Assembly: GCF_028622835.1 (NCBI RefSeq)
Contig: NZ_CP117677.1
Location: 1,446,001-1,510,000 of the forward strand
Direction of reading: 5' to 3'
Length of the DNA: 64,000 bases
From: Caloramator sp. mosi_1
GTDB taxonomy: Bacteria > Bacillota > Clostridia > Clostridiales > Caloramatoraceae
The notes beneath the pieces are model-generated. The model had not been told where the DNA came from. It was given only the letters and a program-made list of their open reading frames with translations, and made no database searches. Numbering within the stretch: position 1 is the stretch's first letter; every line of letters starts with the position of its first letter. This document shows, piece by piece, positions 11,092 through 21,070 of this stretch. A program made the translations under genes and the position numbers.

Positions 11092-12246
11092 ATGGACTTG
11101 AAAATGTTAAAGGATATGTTTGAGAAGGAATATGGCGAAGGAGAAGTTGAGGTTTATTTTTCACCTGGAAGAGTTAACTTGATAGGAGAGCATATAGATT
11201 ATAACGGTGGTTATGTTTTTCCAGGTGCACTTACAATAGGTATCTATGGAATGCTTAGAGAAAGGAATGATAGTTTTATAAGACTTAGGTCTAAAAATGT
11301 AGATAGAGAGGTTGTAATAGATTTAAATAAAGATATAGTATACGATGAAGAAGATGATTGGGGCAACTATCCAAAGGGAGTTATAAAAAGGTAAAGGAAT
11401 TAGGTTTTAAAGTTAATGGATTTGACATATTGTTCTACAGCAACCTTCCAGATGGTGCAGGACTTTCCTCTTCAGCAGCAATTGAGGTGCTAACTGCCTA
11501 TATACTATTACACAAAAATAAAGGCAATGATGTAGACAGAGTTGAAATAGCAAAGATGTGTCAAGAGGTAGAAAATAAATTTGTTGGAGTAAACTGTGGT
11601 ATTATGGATCAATTTGCTGTAGCAGTGGGAAAGGAAAATAATGCAATCTTGTTAGACTGTTCAACACTTTACTATGAGTATATTCCCTTTAACTTAAAGG
11701 ATTCAAGTTTAGTTATAATGAATACAAATAAAAGAGGGAACTTAGCGAATCTAAGTATAATGAGAGAAGGTCAGAGTGTGATAGGGCACTTGAGATTATA
11801 AGAAGATATAGGCATATAGAAAACCTTTGCCAAGCACAAATAGAAGATTTGAATTATATTGAAGATGAAACAATTAAAAAAGAGCACGCCACGCAATTAC
11901 AGAAAATATGAGGGTAAAAGAAGCAGTTAAAGTTTTAAAACAGGGAAATATAGCGGCCTTCTCTAAACTTTTAATTGAATCACATAAATCCCTTAAGGAG
12001 GATTATGAGGTTACAGGGTTGCATCTTGATACTATAGTTGAAGAGGCATTAAAATTTAGAGGATGTCTTGGTGCAAGAATGACAGGGGCTGGCTTTGGAG
12101 GTTGTGCAATTGCAATTGTAAAGGAAGGTATAGAAGATGAATTTATCAAAGTAGTTTCAAATAGATACAAAGAAAAAACAGGAAAAGAGGCATCCTTTTA
12201 TATAAGCAAAATAGGTGATGGAGTCAAATTTTTAGGAAGGTGCTGA
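11092..12246 (+). CDS. galK: Galactokinase
   Basis: Phosphorylates galactose at C1 with ATP (GHMP kinase family). The galactokinase signature GRVNLIGEHIDYNGGYVFP is near residue 25. The ATP-binding GLSSSAAIEV motif and the C-terminal GARMTGAGFGGCAI glycine-rich motif are present, along with CGIMDQFAV containing the catalytic Asp region. Corrected length is about 387 aa, which is typical. One-base losses near 11390, 11735 and 11885 break the frame (repairs give KKVKELGF, NKKRELSESKYN and KRARHAITENM). The ATG follows the galT stop almost directly. Confidence 0.95.
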
Positions 12247-12250
12247 GATT

Positions 12251-13184
12251 ATGAGGGTTGAAAATATAATTTACAAGGGTTTACAAGGAATAAAGGTAGA
12301 AAATGATGTTGTAAGTTTAGTGATATTACCTGAACTTGGTGCAAAAATAGCGTCAGTTATATATAAACCTCAAAATTTCGAAGTTTTAGCACAGCCAACA
12401 TTAAATAAGTATACAACTGCAGAATATGGCGATAAATTTAAAAAATATGATACCTCAGGAATTGATGAAATGTACCCAACAATAGATGAATGTGAATACC
12501 CCTATGAAGGATACAAAGAAAGGATGCCAGACCACGGAGAGCTTTGGAGTATTCCTTGGAAGGTTCAGGTTTTTGATGATGAAATAGTATGTAGAGCTTG
12601 GGGTGTAAAATTTAAATATGAATTTGAAAGAAGAATAAAATTAGAGAAGAATGTCATAAGGTTTAATTATAAAGTAAAAAATACAGGAAACTGTCCACTG
12701 TATGGTCTTTGGGCATTTCACGGGCTTGTTGCCTGTGATGAATATAGCAGAATTTTATTAGATGAAGATAGTATAATGAATGTCCACAAAAGCAGTATTT
12801 ATGGAGATGTAGGGAATATTCATCTATTCCCTGAAACTATTGATATGAAAGGCAAAAAGTTAGGGTTGATAGAATTGGACCTAAAACCCTTGAAAAGACA
12901 GAAAAGTTTTATGTAAATGGAGAGGTTAAGAAGGGGAAGCAGGAATAACATTAAATAAAAATAACTTGTTGTATAAATTATTATTCCCAAAAGATAGGAT
13001 CCCATACCTTGGAGTTTGGATTAATGAAGGTGGATTTAAAGGTGAATATAATTGTGCACTGGAACCCTCAAATGCTTTTTATGATTCTGTTGAAATTGCT
13101 AAAGGATATGGTAAAATAAAACCATTAGAAGCAGGAGAAGAACAGGACTGGTATGTAGATGTTGTTCTTGAAGAATTAGTTTAG
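12251..13184 (+). CDS. Aldose 1-epimerase-like mutarotase
   Basis: Probably interconverts galactose anomers, or acts on a related sugar, ahead of galactokinase. The fold-type signals are those of the galactose mutarotase superfamily: LPELGAKIASVIYK, MYPTIDECEYPYEGYKERMPDHGELW with the conserved His, and a late EPSNAFYDS with a catalytic-Glu-like position. It differs from classical GalM, so the substrate is uncertain. About 312 aa after repair near 12865 and 12935. Its place between galK and galE, with 4-10 base gaps, supports a role in galactose use. Confidence 0.8.
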
Positions 13185-13194
13185 GAGGGGTTTG

Positions 13195-14187
13195 ATGAAT
13201 ATTTTAGTAACTGGTGGAGCAGGTTATATAGGCTCCCATACTGTTAAGATGCTAAATAAAATGGGAAAGAATGTTGTAGTATATGATAACTTAGTTAAAG
13301 GACATAAAGATGCAGTTAAGTGCCCAAATTTTGTAGAGGGCGATATATTTGACAGTGAAAAATTAGAATGGACTATTAGAAATTATAACATTGATTCAGT
13401 AGTTCATTTTGCAGCCTACAGCCTTGTTGGAGAATCTATGGAAAAACCTCAAATGTATTACTATAATAATGTACAAGGAACCCTTAATCTTCTTGATGTT
13501 ATGCTTAAAAACAATGTTAAAAAATTAGTATTTTCATCAACAGCAGCAGTTTATGGTGAACCTGAAAGAGTACCTATAACTGAGGATATAGCTAAAAATC
13601 CAACAAATGTTTATGGCAGAACAAAACTTATTATGGAAAATGCTATGGAGGACTATTCAAGGTCCTATGGGTTAAAGTATATTGCTTTAAGATATTTTAA
13701 TGCCTGTGGAGCAGATGATGAGGGAGATATAGGAGAAGACCATAGCCCAGAAACACACCTTGTTCCACTTGTTTTACAAACCTGCCTTGGAAAGAGGGAG
13801 AGTATAAAAATATTTGGAGATGATCACAATACAAAGGATGGAACCTGCATAAGGGATTATATTCACGTTAATGATTTAGCAGAGGCACATATTCTTGCTT
13901 TAGAAGCACTTTACGATGGAAAGAATTCAAATGTTTATAATCTTGGAAATGGAAACGGATTTACTGTAAAGGAGATTATAGAGGCAGCAGAAGAGGTTAC
14001 GGGAATTAATATAAAGAAGGAGATTGCTCCAAGAAGAGCAGGAGATCCAGCAATTTTAATTGCAAGTTCAGATAAGATAAGAAGAGAACTTAATTGGAAT
14101 CCAAAGTATACAGATATTAAAAAGATTATTGAAACAGCTTGGAGATGGCACAAAAACCACCCAAATGGATATGATGATAAAAAATAG
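13195..14187 (+). CDS. galE: UDP-glucose 4-epimerase
   Basis: Recycles UDP-galactose to UDP-glucose and closes the Leloir pathway. Intact 330-aa short-chain dehydrogenase fold. NAD-binding VTGGAGYIGSH is at residues 5-15, the catalytic SSTAAVYG and YGRTKLIME (YxxxK) are present, and RYFNACGAD and GTCIRDYIHVNDLA follow. The ATG is preceded by taggagggg, so I choose it over the TTG one codon upstream. Last gene of the galT operon, with its terminator at the stop. Confidence 0.97.
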   Translation: MNILVTGGAGYIGSHTVKMLNKMGKNVVVYDNLVKGHKDAVKCPNFVEGDIFDSEKLEWTIRNYNIDSVVHFAAYSLVGESMEKPQMYYYNNVQGTLNLLDVMLKNNVKKLVFSSTAAVYGEPERVPITEDIAKNPTNVYGRTKLIMENAMEDYSRSYGLKYIALRYFNACGADDEGDIGEDHSPETHLVPLVLQTCLGKRESIKIFGDDHNTKDGTCIRDYIHVNDLAEAHILALEALYDGKNSNVYNLGNGNGFTVKEIIEAAEEVTGINIKKEIAPRRAGDPAILIASSDKIRRELNWNPKYTDIKKIIETAWRWHKNHPNGYDDKK

Positions 14188-14212
14188 CTTTGCATTATGC
14201 AAAGCTATTTTT
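14180..14212. terminator. Bidirectional terminator between galE and a minus-strand gene
   Basis: AAAATAGCTTTGCA and its complement form a 14-base stem region with A-rich and T-rich flanks. It can therefore end galE transcription and that of the convergent small gene. Confidence 0.85.
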
Positions 14213-14218
14213 GTTATC

Positions 14219-14466
14219 TTAATAACGGTAAGCTGTATCCACATACCAAGTGAAATTAAAAATAATAAAATTGCATTTATCATATAGGCTAAGTCTTTAA
14301 AACCTTCTGGAGGTTGTGTTTTAGCTTTTACTATAAGAAATATTCCAAAAGCTGCAATTAAGAAAGAAAAAACAAGTGGAAATTTAATGGATTTGGAAAT
14401 TTTTAAAATAACATAAGATAAAATAACCCCAATTAATATACAGATTGGGAAAATAAGATATTGCAT
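14219..14466 (-). CDS. Small three-helix membrane protein, unknown function
   Basis: Begins MQYLIFPICILIGVILSYVI after a strong Shine-Dalgarno (aggagg). It has three hydrophobic stretches separated by short basic or polar loops. As given, the frame runs on antisense into galE to 14068. Restoring one T near 14265 would end it at 14219, right before the shared terminator, giving about 82 aa. The general look recalls YesK-type small membrane proteins, but I would not assign a role. It stands alone on the minus strand. Confidence 0.55.
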
Positions 14467-14566
14467 ATAATCCCTCCTCTTATTTATTATATCAATAAAA
14501 TTCACAACATAAAACACAAAAAGTATTAATATTAATTAAAATGAAATAATTTTTTAGAGGAGAGAG

Positions 14567-15630
14567 ATGGGGATATTAAGATATAATAAGAACAAATTTA
14601 AAAGATATAGTAAAATAAGTATTTTTAGTGTTGTATTTAAGTTGTATTTTTTATATTTTTAATTTGTTTAGTACTATTTTTCATAGTATTCATTAACTAC
14701 AAACAACCAAATAAATCTTTGAAAGTAGTAAGAATGAAAAGAAGTGAAGCATTTAAAAGAGGAATGGATATGATTAATTTTGTATGGGAATATGATGCAT
14801 CAAAAATGGAATTATAAATAATGATGAAATAACAATGCCAAGACACTTAAAGGATGGGGAACTTGTAAGTGGAATACCCTACTGCTGGGGTGGATACATA
14901 TCCCTTGATATGAGCAATCAACCTCAAATTAAAAATTTCAAAGATGCCTTAGATAAGGGACTGGTTGCTGGCAATATAAACACAAATGGAGGTTATAAAC
15001 CGCTAACTGCAGGTCTTGACTGTTCGGGTTTTGTTGGTGCAGTTTATAAACTGCCTATTAAGGTTTCTACACAAATGCTTGATGATTATTTTCACCCAAT
15101 AAAGTTTGAGGATTTAAAGCCTATGGACATAATAAATCACAAAAATACCACGTTTTTATATACCTCAAAGAATCAGCAGATAAGAAGGGTATTATTGTTA
15201 TGGAGGCAACGACAGGAAAATATGTTGCCTTTGACAGGACAACGATAAATTATAGAAGTTATTCTGAGATAAAAAGTACATTGAAGATGGAACTTATATA
15301 CCTATGAGGTATAATAAAATAGTTGATGATAAAGTAGAACTATTTAAAGACAAGAATGAATTTAATAACTTTGAATATTTAGCTACCAAAATAATCTTAG
15401 ATGAATTACAGCAGGGGTACATAGATTATGCAGGAGATGTTGATATATATACATTAAAATTAAATAAAGGTAATTATACTATAAATTTTAAAAGTGATAA
15501 ACCTATTAATGTTGAAATATATAGTGGAGAAAATAATATACTGTCCTTGTATGTAGATAAAAATAATGAGGGGCAGTTTAGTATTTCAGAAGGTCAAGAG
15601 GTAAAGATAAAGGTTTATTCAAAAAATTAG
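14567..15630 (+). CDS. Membrane-anchored NlpC/P60-type cell-wall peptidase
   Basis: Probably cleaves peptide cross-links of peptidoglycan outside the membrane. After a basic start (MGILRYNKNKFKRYSK) comes one hydrophobic anchor. Then IPYCWGG and LDCSGFVGAVY give the catalytic Cys, and NHKNTHVFIYL supplies the His, followed by EATTGKYVAFDRT. The C-terminal ~100 residues form a beta-rich domain (VDIYTLKLNKGNYTINF) resembling pre-peptidase C-terminal domains. The frame is repaired near 14650, 14805, 15150 and 15280. The start follows agaggagag. It is not in an operon. Confidence 0.75.
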
Positions 15631-15700
15631 AATACAGGTTTAAATATGAGTTTAGTATTTTAGATAAATAGTTCGAAGTTAAATTTAAGTGATAATAGAA

Positions 15701-15743
15701 TAGCTTAGCAATATAAAGGAATTTTATCTGTATTGCTAAGCTA
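15701..15743. terminator. Bidirectional terminator
   Basis: TAGCTTAGCAATA and its complement (13 bp, perfect) flank a 17-base loop between the convergent NlpC/P60 gene and the transporter gene. Confidence 0.75.
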
Positions 15744-15762
15744 AATTTATTATAATGACAAA

Positions 15763-17047
15763 TTATAATTTAAGGTAAATACCTACAGTTGATATAAAAA
15801 GTGCTAACACTGTTGCGGGTATAGCAAGCATTAACCATCTTTTCCATCCTACGTGTATTTTATTTTTTCCAATATGCTATAAGCCATAACGTTTGCAGAA
15901 GCCCCTATTGGTGTCATATTTCCTCCAATATCAAGTCCTAATGTTAAAGACCATACAAAGTTGCTTTTATACATAGCTAATTCAGGTGTCTGACTTATTA
16001 TGCTAAGTAGAATATATGACATAGTAAGGGCCATAGGAACATTGTCAACAATAGCACTAATTACACCACATATCCAAATAAAGGAGAAGGAAAGTAATAT
16101 AGGGTTTCCCTTTGAAATTCTGATTATCTTTTCAGCAATTACCGAAATAACTCCAGTTTTTTCAAGTGAACCTATTATAATAAATAAACCAATAAAGAAT
16201 AAAAGTGTTTCACCATCTATTGAACGAAGTATGTCATCTGATTCTTCTTTTAATAATGATAAACATACCATAGCAGGCAGTAGTGTAGCAATAGATGCAT
16301 ATATATGGAATCCAAACATTTCATTTAGTAAATGATGTGTAACCAAGAAAAGTATAGCAAATACAAATGAAGAACCACCTATTTTTACATATTTCATATT
16401 TGATATTTTATTTTCTATAATTAATTTTTCTTTTTCATTATCATTAAGTTTTTTAATGCTTTTTAAGCCTTTTAAATTTATTAAGAAGAAAAACAGTGTT
16501 ACTACAATAGTTGCAACAATGGCAATAGGTCCTGTGTTTTTAACAAAATCAGAGAATGTATAATTTAGAACGCTTCCTATTATTACGTTTGGCGGGTCTC
16601 CAACCAAAGTACCACTTCCACCAATGTTTGCAGTGCAAACTTCTGCAATAACCAAAGGAACAGGACTTATATCAAACATCTTGCAAAGATTTATAGTTAA
16701 TATAGTGAAGAAAATAAGAACTGTTATACTATCCATAAAGCCTGCAAGAATAGCTGTTATCATTGGAAAAACAATATATATTTTTTAATATCAAAATTTA
16801 GTTTTTCCATAATTTTAAGAGCCATAAAATTAAAGAAGTTTGCTTCTTCAAGTACCTTAATAATAATAAACATACCCAGGAGAAGACCTATAGTATCCCA
16901 GCTAACAAAGGACATAGCATCATTTAAAGATAGAACACCTGATGCAATTATAATTAATGCTCCTATTAGAGAAATTAAATATTTTGGTAATTTTTCTAAC
17001 ATTAAAAGGATATAGGTTGCCGAAAAGGTTATTAGAGCAATAGTCAT
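15763..17047 (-). CDS. ArsB/NhaD-superfamily ion transporter
   Basis: Polytopic membrane protein of the ArsB/NhaD/CitM superfamily, moving an anion or exchanging Na+/H+. Evidence: about ten hydrophobic segments, the paired family motif EVCTANIGGSGTLVGDPPNV in the middle, and GLDIGGNMTPIGASANV near the C-terminus. The exact substrate cannot be read from sequence. The start ATG at 17047 follows a strong ggggg Shine-Dalgarno. Two breaks (near 16765 and 15862) split the frame. Corrected length is about 428 aa. It is a single gene, convergent with the peptidase gene. Confidence 0.8.
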
Positions 17048-17180
17048 CAAATCCCCCTTAAATGTTTCTTTATTTAAATTATACAAAAATTAATAAAATT
17101 TAAAATAGTTTTGCTTAAAAAGGTAGAAAAATAATCTTTTTTGTCATTTTTTAAGTTAAAATGATTTCCCTATTAAATAT

Positions 17181-18863
17181 AACTTGAATTCGGCAAGTAA
17201 ATTTTAAAAAAGTTTCTACTTGCCATTTTTGTTTTCTTTATGAATAAATTTACATTTATTATGATATTTTATACCGTTAGGTCTTTTTTGAGTATACTTA
17301 ATAAACCCAAATAACATTTGGATTTTTAAGGGAATTTATTGTTTTTATTTTACTATTAAGTATAAACTGTTATCATTTTTCTACTAAAAATATGTATTTG
17401 TTTTTGAATATGAGTAATGATTTTTTCTAATAAGCAATTATTTGAAAAACTTAAATATCTATAATATTTGCTGCCGCAAACATTACCACAAACTCTATAA
17501 AATATTCTTCTTAATGTACTAATTTCATGATGTTGTACTTCCTTAGGCATGATTGCTTGTTTAAACCAGTTATGAATGTTATATGCTATCATTTTTATTA
17601 AAAGGTACAATTCATTGCATTTATGATTTACTAAACTATTTTCGCTAAAGGCATAGCCTTCTTTTATTTCATCTATATTATTTTCAACATCACATCGTTG
17701 ATTATAATCTTGAAATATTTCTTCAGGTGTTAAATAATTTATATTTGTTACTATTGCTTGATATTTATATTTACATTCTTCGAACATTAACTGATTCATA
17801 TTTTTTGGAATAATTTTTTCTCTTATAATCACAAATCTTCTTGCTCTTTGCCATTTAGGCAATGGAACTGTAATTTCTGTAACAGATAAAGTAGAACTTA
17901 TATCGTGCCATATATAATCCTTTGGATTATTATTTATAAAATCTATTATCATTTTAACAGTAGAATACATTTTACATTTAACAACATATTCTATTCCATT
18001 ATCTTCAAAATATAAAAAGTTTTCTTCATCAAAAAACCTCTATCAAGTCTAACTCTTTTAAGAATATATCTTGAAGGAAGCTGGTTTACACAACTCTTAA
18101 AGAAATCTAAAAATTTATAATTACTATGGTGTCTACCATTTTCAAGAGTAATGTTAAGTAATTCATCAGTTCCTGAAATAAACCCAACTTTTTCTTTAAA
18201 TGATGGTCTTCCATTGTACCTTGGATTATATCCTATTCCTGATTTTTCTTGATTACCAAAGATAGTTATAACAGTATCATCAATATTAATACAAACCTCG
18301 CGTACATCTTCAGTTGAAGACTTTAAGTCAAGTATTTTTTTATTTATAGTTCTTAATTCTTCTAAAGTTTCTGTTGGTAAAGCTTTTAAGAGATCTCTAC
18401 ATACTTTTTCACTGGGTAATTTATCTACACCTTTAAACTTTTTATATCCTTCATCATTTCTTAATGTTTCAATGTGCATAAATCTTGAGAAACCAAGAAT
18501 ATTTGCATCAATCTATGTATTCTATAATTTCTGCAGTATTAAAAGTAGAATTAGCGGCCTTCTTATAGGTTACGCCTTTTTCTAAAATAGTTGGTAATCC
18601 TATTATTTGTTTAAAGGATTCCACATAAGAAAAAGTTGCTACAGAAGTAACTTTGGTATCATTAAATTTTGCTTTCATGTTCAAAAATCTAATTTTCTTC
18701 TTTAAATTTTTTGATTTTGTTGTAAACTATCCATAGAAATCACCCTTTTGTGTTTTAGTTTTGCAATTATATTTTAACACTTAAAAGGGATGATTTCTTT
18801 TAATTTTTGAACAAAAATCCTTTAATTCCAATGTCTTTCGGCATTACTTGCCGAATACAAGTT
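17181..18863 (-). mobile_element. Insertion sequence copy 1 (IS1380-like), minus orientation
   Basis: A 1,683-bp element bounded by near-identical inverted ends (AACTTGAATTCGGCAAGTAA and AACTTGTATTCGGCAAGTAA, one mismatch). It carries one transposase gene. The second copy at 57692-59372 is 1,681 bp. The 2-base difference equals the sum of four 1-base indels I found between them. No convincing target duplication is seen at the flanks. Its right end joins directly to the coding sequence of metN, whose first ~25 codons are missing. Confidence 0.92.
17356..18734 (-). CDS. IS1380-like DDE transposase, copy 1
   Basis: Cut-and-paste type transposase of about 459 aa after correction. DDE-type features: NIDDTVITIFG (first Asp), GYNPRYNGRPSF as in IS1380 relatives, RLDRGF (second Asp) and YNQRCDVENNIDEIKEGYAF, containing the Glu of the C-terminal YREK-like region. 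As given the frame is broken at about 18710 (A6 where copy 2 has A7), 18515 (an extra base absent from copy 2) and 18038 (T6 where the protein needs T7). Whether it is truly inactive depends on whether these are sequence errors. Confidence 0.85.
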
Positions 18864-19563
18864 TAAAAATAGAAAAGGGACAAGTTTTTGGGATAATAGG
18901 AAAAAGTGGTGCAGGCAAATCAACCCTATTAAGGTGCTTAAACTTGCTTGAAACTCCAGACGAAGGTGAAATTTTAGTAGAAGGAAGAGATATAACTAAA
19001 TTTAATAAAAGAGAGCTTAGGGAGTACAGACAAAGGGTTAGTATGATATTTCAGCATTTTAATCTGCTTTCAAATTCAAATGTATTTAAGAATGTAGCTT
19101 TTCCCCTGGAGATAGCAGGACATAAAAAGGATTATATTGAAAAAGGGTTAGGGAACTTCTGAAGATAGTAGGATTAGAGGAAAAAGAAAGGGAATATCCT
19201 TCTAATCTATCTGGAGGACAAAAGCAGAGGGTTGCAATAGCAAGAGCACTTGCCAATAATCCTAATATACTCCTTTGCGATGAGGCAACCTCAGCCCTTG
19301 ACCCCCTCACGACAAAACAAATTTTAGATTTATTATTAGAGCTGAATAAAACTTTTGGATTAACAATAGTTTTAATTACCCACGAGATGGATGTAGTAGA
19401 GAGAATATGTAGTAATGTAGCAGTTATGGAAATGGGTGAAATTGTTGAAGAGGGGACAAAGGATGAGGTATTTAAGAATCCTAAATCAAAAACATTAAAA
19501 CAGTTTCTTCAAAGTCAAAATGGTAAAGTTTATTATTTAGACTTTAAAGAAAGAGCAATTTAG
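18857..19563 (+). pseudogene. metN: Methionine ABC importer ATPase MetN, 5' end replaced by an IS
   Basis: ATPase of the methionine importer. Walker [13 protein letters not shown], the Q-loop IFQHFNLL, signature LSGGQKQR, Walker [13 protein letters not shown] and H-loop LITHEMDVV are all present. The first ~25 residues (strand 1 and the adenine-stacking loop) are gone. The coding sequence emerges straight from the IS end as [11 protein letters not shown], with no good start or Shine-Dalgarno. A break near 19150 is a one-base loss. The C-terminal ~100-aa NIL methionine-sensing domain found in many MetN proteins is also absent: the protein ends about 25 residues after the ATPase core. Confidence 0.85.
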
Positions 19564-19576
19564 GGAGGACGATGAT

Positions 19577-20226
19577 ATGAAGGAAATAATAGATTTAATT
19601 TTACCCTCATTTTTAGATACGTTGTATATGGTGTTTTTTTCAACATTATTTTCTTTGATTTTAGGAGCTCCATTAGGAATATTTTTAGTGCTTACAGATA
19701 AAGAGGGGCTTCTAAAAATGCCAAAGTTAAACTCTGTAATAGGTTTTATAATAAACATAACAAGATCAATACCCTTTATTATATTAATAATAATTCTTTT
19801 TCCCCTCTCAAGAATTATTGTTGGTACAACAATTGGTAAAGAAGCTGCAGTGGTTCCACTATCAATTGCAGCAGCCCCTTCGTTGCAAGGGTAGTGGAAT
19901 CTTCATTAAAGGAGGTTAATAAGGGAGTAATAGAGGCGGCGATATCATTAGGTGCTTCTACATCGCAAGTAGTTCTAAAGGTTTTAATAAAGGAGGCACT
20001 ATCAGGTTTAATATTAGGTATAACTTTAACAATTGTAAATATAATAGGATATTCTGCAATGGCAGGTGTTATAGGAGGTGGAGGAATAGGAGATTTAGCG
20101 GTTAGATATGGGTATCAAAGGTTTAGAACAGATATACTTATAGTAACTGTTATAATTTTGATACTACTTGTTGAAATAACACAAAGAACAGGAAATTATT
20201 TTGCTAAAAAAATTGACAGGAGGTAA
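19577..20226 (+). CDS. metI: Methionine ABC importer permease MetI
   Basis: Membrane subunit of the D/L-methionine importer. Five or so hydrophobic segments, the N-terminal motif PSFLDTLYMVFFSTLFSLILG, and a cytoplasmic coupling-loop signature (EAAISLGASTSQVVLKVLI) with the EAA motif. The characteristic glycine-rich GYSAMAGVIGGGGIGDLA completes the MetI pattern. About 217 aa, the normal size. A missing C near 19880 splits the frame (repair reads APFVARVVES). It lies 13 bases after metN and 5 bases before metQ. Confidence 0.93.
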
Positions 20227-20231
20227 TAACT

Positions 20232-21035
20232 ATGAAGTTGAGAAAATTTACCGCAGTAGCTTTAAGTGTAGCATTGCTTTTAACAGGACTTACAGGATGT
20301 GCAAAAGGAAGTGACAAATGCAAAGAAGATTGTAGTAGGTGCAACTCCACTTCCGCACGCAGAGATACTAAATTACATAAAGCCAAAGCTTAAAGAAAAG
20401 GGTATAGAACTTGAAGTTAAGGAATTCACAGATTATATTACTCCAAATACTGCATTAAATGATAAGCAAATAGATGCAAACTTCTTTCAACACATTCCAT
20501 ATCTTGATGAGTTTAATAAGGAAAAGGGATTAAATCTTGTATCAGTTGCAAAGGTACACGTTGAACCAATGGGTGCATATTCAGAAAAAATAAAAATAAG
20601 GATGAAATAAAGGATGGAGCAGTAGTAGCAATACCTAATGATGCAACAAATGAAGGAAGAGCACTTTTGCTTTTACAAAAACAAGGTTTAATTAAATTAA
20701 AGGATAATAGCTTAACACAAACTCCAAAGGACATAATTGAAAATCCTAAAAATCTTCAATTTAAGGAGTTAGAAGCTGCACAGCTTCCAAGAGTTTTAAA
20801 GGATGTAGATTTTGCAATAATAAATACAAACTATGCACTTGAAGCCAATTTAAACCCAGTAAAGGATAGTTTGTTTATTGAAGATAAGGATTCACCCTAT
20901 GCAAATGTTTTAGTTACAAGACAAGATAATAAGGATAATGAACTAATTAGAGAACTTATTAATGTACTTCAATCAGAGGATGTTAAGAAGTTTTTAGAGG
21001 AAAAATATCAAGGAGCAGTAGTTCCAGCCTTCTAA
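20232..21035 (+). CDS. metQ: Methionine-binding lipoprotein MetQ (NlpA family)
   Basis: Substrate-binding lipoprotein of the methionine importer, anchored to the outside of the membrane. A signal peptide ends in a lipobox (LTGC, Cys at about residue 23). The NlpA-family motif VVGATPLPHAEIL follows, then FTDYITPNTALNDKQIDANFFQH, IPNDATNEGRALLLLQ and AIINTNYALEANL. About 268 aa. Breaks near 20312 (DKMQKKIVVG after repair) and 20590 are one-base losses. Its expression may be altered because the IS lies over the operon's 5' end. Confidence 0.94.
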
Positions 21036-21070
21036 AAATGCTTTAGGTGTTTATACCTAAAGCATTTTTT
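21036..21070. terminator. Terminator shared by metQ and the convergent polymerase gene
   Basis: AAATGCTTTAGGT, a 6-base loop, the complement and T6. The minus-strand gene's stop codon lies inside the stem (21057-21059). Confidence 0.88.

Noticed and set aside
17161..17181. MISLLNI codons as a certain metN start
   Set aside because: Only seven codons, with no Shine-Dalgarno before the ATG; kept as a suggestion in the metN finding and not annotated as a feature.
21034..21070. A SAM or S-box control element around metNIQ
   Set aside because: This hairpin is a plain shared terminator, and the metN upstream region is occupied by the IS, so no riboswitch is visible.
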